Assembly: GCA_022539475.1 (NCBI GenBank)
Contig: VCMS01000331.1
Coordinates: 1-59,053, forward strand
Source: Gracilaria domingensis
Lineage: Eukaryota > Rhodophyta > Florideophyceae > Gracilariales > Gracilariaceae
DNA length: 59,053 nucleotides
Reading direction: 5' to 3'
The notes under the pieces were generated by a model. It made no database searches. It saw only the letters and a program-made list of their open reading frames with translations, and was not told the DNA's origin. Positions 54,343 through 59,053 of the stretch are shown piece after piece (position 1 is the first letter of the stretch; each line of letters opens with the position of its first letter). Position numbers and translations under genes: made by a program.

Positions 54343-55461
54343 TTAGGAGGCCTTGGAGGACCCACGGCCACGTCCGCGTCCACGACTGGTTCCACGACCG
54401 CGACCACGTCCACGGGAGGTCCCGCGAGATGAAGCGGAACCTCCACGACCAGAGGACACCGACATAGGTCCGGCGGAGCTTCCGCCCCCGCCGCTAGCCG
54501 CGCTCGGTGGCGCACCACCACTTGGTAAGGGAGCAGAAGTACCAGCAGGTCCCGCAGGGGTACCGCTGCTGACTACCGGCATGGTATTCGCAGGACCAGT
54601 GGGTGGATGGAAGGAAGGCGGTAAGCTAGACGGAGGGATGCCACCAGAGGTCGGAGGAGCAAGACCACTAGACGGCCCTGCACCGGGGGTCAGACCAGTA
54701 GGCGGCCTAGGAGCACCGGACGTCGGCGGAAGCGGAGCCGAACGGAAACCAGTTGAGAAACCACTTGGTGCTCCTGTCCCAGTACTTGCTGGAGGAAGAG
54801 GAACGTTGTGAGGACCAAGCGGAGTATGGAAAGGTGCCGAAGAATCACCACCAGGAGGTCCATCAGGGAGTTGATACGTACCAAGGCCACCAAAGCCTAC
54901 CATTGGGGTCGCAGGTTGCTGTGACGCAGGAGCGTACGGGTTGAAACTTTCCACCGGGGGTCGATGTAACGGCGCGTGGCCTTCCACAAGGTTGCTCAAC
55001 TGACCAACATAGGCTGTCACCTCACGGTAGAGATTGCGCTGGAAGTAGTCGCGGAACTGTCGCAGTTCAGAAGTGCGCCGCTCGTGGTGAGCAACCACGG
55101 GGAGCAAGTTGGTAAGAGTATCCACAGCGGTGAGGATGTCATTTGGACCAGGACGGTTGAAGTGCACCATCGAGGCGTGGTTGAGACGAGCCAGAGCGCT
55201 CCGTATCGCGCCACTATCACCACCAGGGGGCACCGGATTCACCGGAAGCGACTGGAAACCAACCCGAAGAGGCCCCTGGGCAGCCCGTCCGGGAGGGTGA
55301 GCAGTCGCCTGAGGGTTCGCCGGACCACTTGGAACAGGCGCAGCCACGCTGGTCGGAGGAGTAGCCTGTACAGGTGCCGACGGAGGCAATGCGGGGGACT
55401 CATAGTTCTCGGCAGCCACCATCACGGTATCGTCATTACCAAATGGGTCTTCGCCAGCCAT
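54343..55461 (-). CDS. Antisense gene of the gypsy element, C-terminal ORF (Pro/Gly-rich with RG-repeat tail)
   Basis: A 372-residue ORF from ATG 55461 (MAGEDPFGND), open without ATG to about 55533. It has a Pro/Ala/Gly-rich first part and a helical central block (GAIRSALARLNHASMVHFNR, TSELRQFRDYFQRNLYREVT, AYVGQLSNLVEGH). A long Pro/Gly/Ser linker follows, then a C-terminal RG tail (RGTSRGRGRGRGTSRGRGRG) typical of RNA- or DNA-binding disordered regions. It lies antisense to the element between pol and the 3' LTR. The preceding antisense ORF ends 11 bases before the open frame. A GTAAGT at about 55547 and CAG 29 bases on could mark a tiny intron or simply a frameshift. No family recognised. 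Confidence 0.5.
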   Translation of the reverse strand: MAGEDPFGNDDTVMVAAENYESPALPPSAPVQATPPTSVAAPVPSGPANPQATAHPPGRAAQGPLRVGFQSLPVNPVPPGGDSGAIRSALARLNHASMVHFNRPGPNDILTAVDTLTNLLPVVAHHERRTSELRQFRDYFQRNLYREVTAYVGQLSNLVEGHAPLHRPPVESFNPYAPASQQPATPMVGFGGLGTYQLPDGPPGGDSSAPFHTPLGPHNVPLPPASTGTGAPSGFSTGFRSAPLPPTSGAPRPPTGLTPGAGPSSGLAPPTSGGIPPSSLPPSFHPPTGPANTMPVVSSGTPAGPAGTSAPLPSGGAPPSAASGGGGSSAGPMSVSSGRGGSASSRGTSRGRGRGRGTSRGRGRGRGSSKAS

Positions 55462-55543
55462 GTGCTGCTGTGGGAGAGGCACGATGCTATGAACCTCCGG
55501 GTCGTAGACATCCCAACCCTGTTCAGGCCCCAATTGTGGTTAC

Positions 55544-56383
55544 TTACCGCAGTGAGGTAACCATCCAACTGCTGCGCAGTATATTTGGTGCCCTCCACGA
55601 TGTTGGAGAGCCCCATGGCACGAATGTCGCCGACCACATCGTTGGGAATGTTGAAGATACGACCAACTGGTTGAGTTCCGCTGATCCGACAGACTTGTCA
55701 GGGCAACGCGTGTCCCAAGTCACACCTTCCACGGAAGCCTGAAGGGCGAGGATAGCCACCATGACGGCCCACTCGCTGCGCGCGACCGACCAAACGGCAT
55801 ATGCGTTGTTCCTATCGAGGGAGATGCTACTACCAAAGTACGCAAGGACCGGCGGGGTCGGCACTTCCAGCCACTGGCATACTTCATAGTGGTCCCACCA
55901 AGAGGGTCGATTGACATACCATGCCCGGCGGTTCTGGTCGCTCTGCGACCAATACTCAACGTTGTGGAACAGGAACATGGTCCTCGTACGGTTGTTACGG
56001 TGACGAACACGGCTCTCAGCCATCGCATCGGTCGCCCACCTCCCACGGTCGGTCCAATAGTTGGTATCTAAAGGGCGCTCGAACGCGACGTAATCCAGAT
56101 CGACCTCGATATGGGTAGCAGGTTCGTCCAAGCGGTGAAGGATATCGACCAAACGGCGAAAGTAGTGGACCTCCCCATCGCAGCGGATGAAGGGGAGATC
56201 CGACGGTATGGCCACGGGGATATAGTACAGGAACTTCGTGTGCCGCTGCCGCGCATGGAAACACTGTTGTCGACCGAACCGGCTCTGCTTCTCGCCCTTG
56301 CGTGGTGGAGGAGGCGCCATAGGCACCGCCTCCAAGCGGCGACAATCCCAACGAGCAATCGTAGTATACTGCTGCAGACTCAT
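55544..56383 (-). CDS. Antisense gene of the gypsy element, conserved central ORF
   Basis: A 279-residue ORF from ATG 56383 (MSLQQYTTIARWD). It aligns with the antisense relic at 2796-3916 of the old element: PFIRCDGEVHYFRRLVDIL, FHNVEYW, NRPSWWDHYEV, LEVP and WDTRCPDKSV have ordered counterparts there. The aromatic-rich core (many W and Y) looks like a folded domain of about 200 residues. The last 40 residues here are in a less convincing frame; the alternative frame RIFNIPNDVVGDIRAMGLSN, EGTKYTAQQLDGYLTAV matches the old copy better, so a frameshift near 55690 is likely. No known fold recognised. A role in element regulation is only a hypothesis. Confidence 0.6.
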   Translation of the reverse strand: MSLQQYTTIARWDCRRLEAVPMAPPPPRKGEKQSRFGRQQCFHARQRHTKFLYYIPVAIPSDLPFIRCDGEVHYFRRLVDILHRLDEPATHIEVDLDYVAFERPLDTNYWTDRGRWATDAMAESRVRHRNNRTRTMFLFHNVEYWSQSDQNRRAWYVNRPSWWDHYEVCQWLEVPTPPVLAYFGSSISLDRNNAYAVWSVARSEWAVMVAILALQASVEGVTWDTRCPDKSVGSAELNQLVVSSTFPTMWSATFVPWGSPTSWRAPNILRSSWMVTSLR

Positions 56384-56463
56384 GTGGCGAAACCGCAAGG
56401 GCAGAAGGAGGAACTGATGTGGAAAGGCCAGTTCCCCAGAGCGACCAACTCGGTAGAGACATC

Positions 56464-57030
56464 AGCAAATCGCGCACCATAGTGGGCATGCGGCTGCCCG
56501 TGCGTCCTGTTAAGGTCATGAGGATTCAGCTGTTGAGCTTCCACCGTACCAGCGACCGCAAGAGGGTTGACGCTGCTCGGACCGGCGGCCGGCCGCATAA
56601 GGATCATACCCACCGCGACCGTACGGATCTTGACGAGCGCGTGTACTCGACCGCGTGTTGGGTTTGAAGATGCCACCGCCACGGCCGCGCGCCACCCCAG
56701 GGGTTTTGCCGGACATCCTCGACCGGGCGACAGCGGTTTCGCGAACCGAGCGGGTGGCTTCCGATGAGGGGGAAACTTCAGAAGCGGAATATCCCTTTAT
56801 AGGTCGTAGTGCGGCTCATCCAGTACCAATTGGTTGGCCACCACGGGGGCCTCAGCGCCCGATGGAATGGACACGGGTGTACCGGCCTGGCATGGCAGAT
56901 AGAGCTGCAAAGGTTCAACCGTGTGGTAACTCGACTGAAGCGGCGCTGCTTCGTCCCCGTGATCTACCATATTGGAAGGAGAGGGAGCGGTAGTCTCTTC
57001 AGTTTCGTCTTCACGGCGTTCGAACGTCAT
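56464..57030 (-). pseudogene. Antisense gene of the gypsy element, 5' segments in shifted frames
   Basis: From ATG 57030 (MTFERREDETEETTAPSPSN) an acidic, natural-looking frame runs to about 56797 (VSIPSGAEAPVVANQLVLDE). A second frame near 56716-56600 is RG/Tyr-rich (GVARGRGGGIFKPNTRSSTR, YGRGGYDPYAAG). A third near 56600-56440 reads NPLAVAGTVEAQQLNPHDLN and ARFADVSTELVALGNWPFH. Together they look like the N-terminal half of the same antisense protein, broken by frameshifts or by short introns I cannot prove. Confidence 0.4.
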
Positions 57031-57711
57031 TGACCACCCCGTTGGGGAGGCTGGTCGTTCACCCATGGGGTATGAAAGGAGCGGAATGGAGCGAGAGCGC
57101 GCCACGGAGGACACCAATTGGAAAGGGGAACACCACCACTTGGATGACAGATGAGACCTGAGGGGTCACGGAGAACTCGCACGCTCGAGTGAGCTGACAC
57201 ACCGTGAAAACGACCAGATTGGTGCGCAGGCTGCACGAGTTTCGGGAACACGAGAAGTCACAACCACCACGAGGGGGCCGTGTGCCGATCGGTCGACAAC
57301 TACGAACCCCACCGACGGGAAGCTCGAAACCAACTGGTAAGCCGGGACTAACCCGCCCAGGGGGAGGACGGACAGGGGAAGATGGAGTGGCGGACTCCTC
57401 CGGGAGGGACCGAAGAGGCGAAGACAACCACGTGGTACCAGGCGCGCGACAAGATCAACCTGAATGGTCGCGGTTCGCGGGTTCGCGTTCCAATACCACG
57501 AGGGATGCAAGGTACGGTCGTACCTACCACAGGGGGTACGGCGGCGTGGGTAATGGTGCTGCAGGGCATGTGGCGAGCCGCGCCGTGCACCGCGCCGTCT
57601 CCGCGTCATCGCGAGACGTGTTGTGCGCCAGGCGACGCGCGCCAACGACCGTTTGGCGAAAAGGCGGCAACCGCCGTGGGAACTTCGCAGCCACGGGGCG
57701 TGCCTGTCGGT

Positions 57712-57721
57712 AGGAGGGGGG
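57712..57721 (+). other. Polypurine tract
   Basis: AGGAGGGGGG two bases before the 3' LTR start, the plus-strand primer of reverse transcription. Confidence 0.75.
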
Positions 57722-57723
57722 TC

Positions 57724-58291
57724 TGTAGTATAGCTCGGCCAGATCAACGGGGGCTCTACAAGACCAAGTGGTGACGTCACGGGCTCCCGGCACGTGTGCC
57801 TCCTGTACCACGGGGGACGCCGCAAGCGCAGGCTTGGACAAGACTAATTAGTTTATTCTCGTTAATTTAGAATTAATATTTACTAGGTAGTGTAGATATG
57901 TGGCCGGGGTGATGCACCACAAATGCACCTCCCGGTGGCCCACGTGGCACTAGCCCGTGAGAGCCGGAGGGGCGCTCGGGTGTACTAAACCCCCGAGACG
58001 CCAACCTCCCACACCAAATGGTAAAGTCAAGCACCAACTAGGCTAATTTGACACCAGTTCGGTTCTACAGTCACCAATTGGTAAGTCTAGTAGTCCTCTA
58101 ATAGTTTTGCTGACCTCGAGGGTTATACGTGCCTGCCGCACACCAGTGCAGGCGTATTTACCACTTGGTCACCGTGCACTATAGGCAACGGTGGGTGCTG
58201 CCCTATTAGGTGTCACGTGTTTCACTCCTCCGCCGGGTCGAGCCCACGCAGGGCTCCCCACTAGCAGCTCGCACCGATCGGCTATACCACA
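57724..58291 (+). repeat. 3' LTR
   Basis: Same ends as the 5' LTR. Differences seen by eye: loss of one G near the CCCGGGCACG block, one extra C in GACGCCGC, G to T in GATATGTGG, one fewer G in CTAGCCC, T to G in GGTAAGTC, and a 3-bp deletion in GCTGCCCTATT. Confidence 0.95.
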
Positions 58292-59053
58292 GTCGTGAAT
58301 GCCAGCAACACCAAACAAGAACTAGCTCTCGACTGGCATGGACGAACTGGTCATCTGCACCCAAGTAGATATCAGAACTTGGCAAAGGCCTTGGATTCCG
58401 TTCCTTTCTTCCAGCGCTCTATCCTTGAGTCCTTAACTTGCGTCCCATGTCTCACCGGCAAGATGAATCGCAATCCGCTCATCGCTAGGCCAAGTCTGTC
58501 TCCACCTCAAGCCCATTGGAGCTTATTCATATGGAGCTGTCTGGCAAGATCTCGCCTTTTCTCTCTGGCGCTATCTACGCTATGGCCGTTCTGGACGACT
58601 ACACTTCAAAGTCGGACGTGTCCTTTCTCATGGACAAACAGGTGCATCTGTCCTGAAGAACATTGAATGGTATAAGCGCCGCTCGAAACTCGAGCTCAAC
58701 ACTCGCTCCCGACCCAAGAATGTTCGCCTGGACGGGGCAGGTGAACACAAGAGCAACGAGTTGGATGTATTTTGCCGCGACAGAGGCATCAAAATGGACT
58801 CCTCTCCGGCATACGCCTCCGAATCAAACGGGGCTGCCGTGAGGGTCATCCAAAAGCATTGGACGCGGACTCGCGTCTTCTCTTTGCGAGCAAGCTGCCC
58901 ATATCCTTTGGGCCGAGGCCATGAAGCACGGCGAACTGGCTTCGAAACCGGGCACCGTCCTCACGCATCAAGGGACGGATTCCAATGTTGGAGTGGGACC
59001 CATCGACGAAGATCGACTTCTCCCATATTCCGAACTTCGGACAGCCCGGCTAT
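58292..59053 (+). pseudogene. Ty1/copia polyprotein, part right of the nested insertion
   Basis: Begins with the second GTCGT copy. GAG-pre-integrase is clear (LALDWHGRTGHLHPSRYQNL, SLTCVPCLTGKMNRNP). After a frameshift near 58500 the integrase core reads AMAVLDDYTSKSDVSFLMDK and LDGAGEHKSNELDVFCRDRG, then IKMDSSPAYASESNGAAVR, with the catalytic Asp and the usual NG block where the Glu follows. Another shift near 58880 leads to HILWAEAMKHGELAS, the typical lWaEa block. Decayed and cut by the window end. Confidence 0.75.

Larger units (their letters stand above)
46920..58291 (+). mobile_element. Young Ty3/gypsy LTR retrotransposon with antisense gene, 11.4 kb
   Basis: Complete element: LTRs of 572 and 568 bp that differ by about two substitutions and four small indels, GTCGT duplications, a primer-binding site, gag, pol (protease, RT, RNase H, integrase), antisense ORFs, a purine tract and the 3' LTR. 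The pol order RT-RNase H-integrase defines Ty3/gypsy. It is nested in a copia relic. It is young by LTR identity but has a nonsense codon in RT. It is saturated with the palindrome ACCANNTGGT (see findings). Confidence 0.93.

Noticed and set aside
54353..54811. Plus-strand ORF in the gypsy 3' region
   Set aside because: It is the complement of the RG and Pro/Gly tail. Homology to the old element supports the minus strand.

Overview
This window looks like nuclear DNA of a red alga, most likely a florideophyte of the Chondrus crispus type. That is inference from content, not from a search. The host genes are single, intron-less reading frames separated by kilobases of gene-poor DNA, and they include a GH16 galactan-type hydrolase, an NB-ARC/WD40 protein and an SLC6-type symporter. 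Decayed and young transposons of several classes fill much of the rest. I saw no rRNA, convincing tRNA or CRISPR array.

Layout. 1-4.4 kb: right-hand part of an old Ty3/gypsy-like element, with an integrase tail on the plus strand and an unusual antisense gene on the minus strand. 6.1-7.5 kb: a dead Harbinger-like DDE transposase. 7.7-10.3 kb: an inverted NB-ARC/WD40 pseudogene and a GH16 gene. 10.4-13.4 kb: AT-rich DNA with a hAT-type MITE. 13.5-17.1 kb: an intact NB-ARC/WD40 (STAND) gene. 18.2-22.1 kb: a glycine-tailed membrane protein, a Cys-rich pseudogene and a secreted VWA-domain protein whose promoter region is duplicated. 23-24 kb: several inverted and tandem repeats. 25-28.5 kb: a small secreted protein and a membrane protein of unknown family.

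28.7-34.4 kb: a complete but decayed piggyBac-type element with TTAA target duplications. Its transposase appears to have carried a YqaJ-like (lambda-exonuclease fold) nuclease between its second and third catalytic regions. 37.2-43.4 kb: a secreted RidA-family protein, a C2H2 zinc-finger protein, the SLC6 symporter and another secreted Cys-rich protein. 46.8-59.1 kb: a young Ty3/gypsy element (LTRs 572 and 568 bp, GTCGT target duplication) nested inside a decaying Ty1/copia polyprotein.

The most interesting observation concerns the two Ty3/gypsy elements. Both carry, antisense and between pol and the 3' LTR, the same previously unrecognised protein family. The young element also holds about 40 copies of a palindromic DNA motif, ACCANNTGGT (core CCANNTGG), spread over LTRs, gag, pol and the antisense gene regardless of frame; about 3 are expected by chance. 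A testable idea is an element-encoded DNA-binding or anti-silencing factor and its dispersed target sites.
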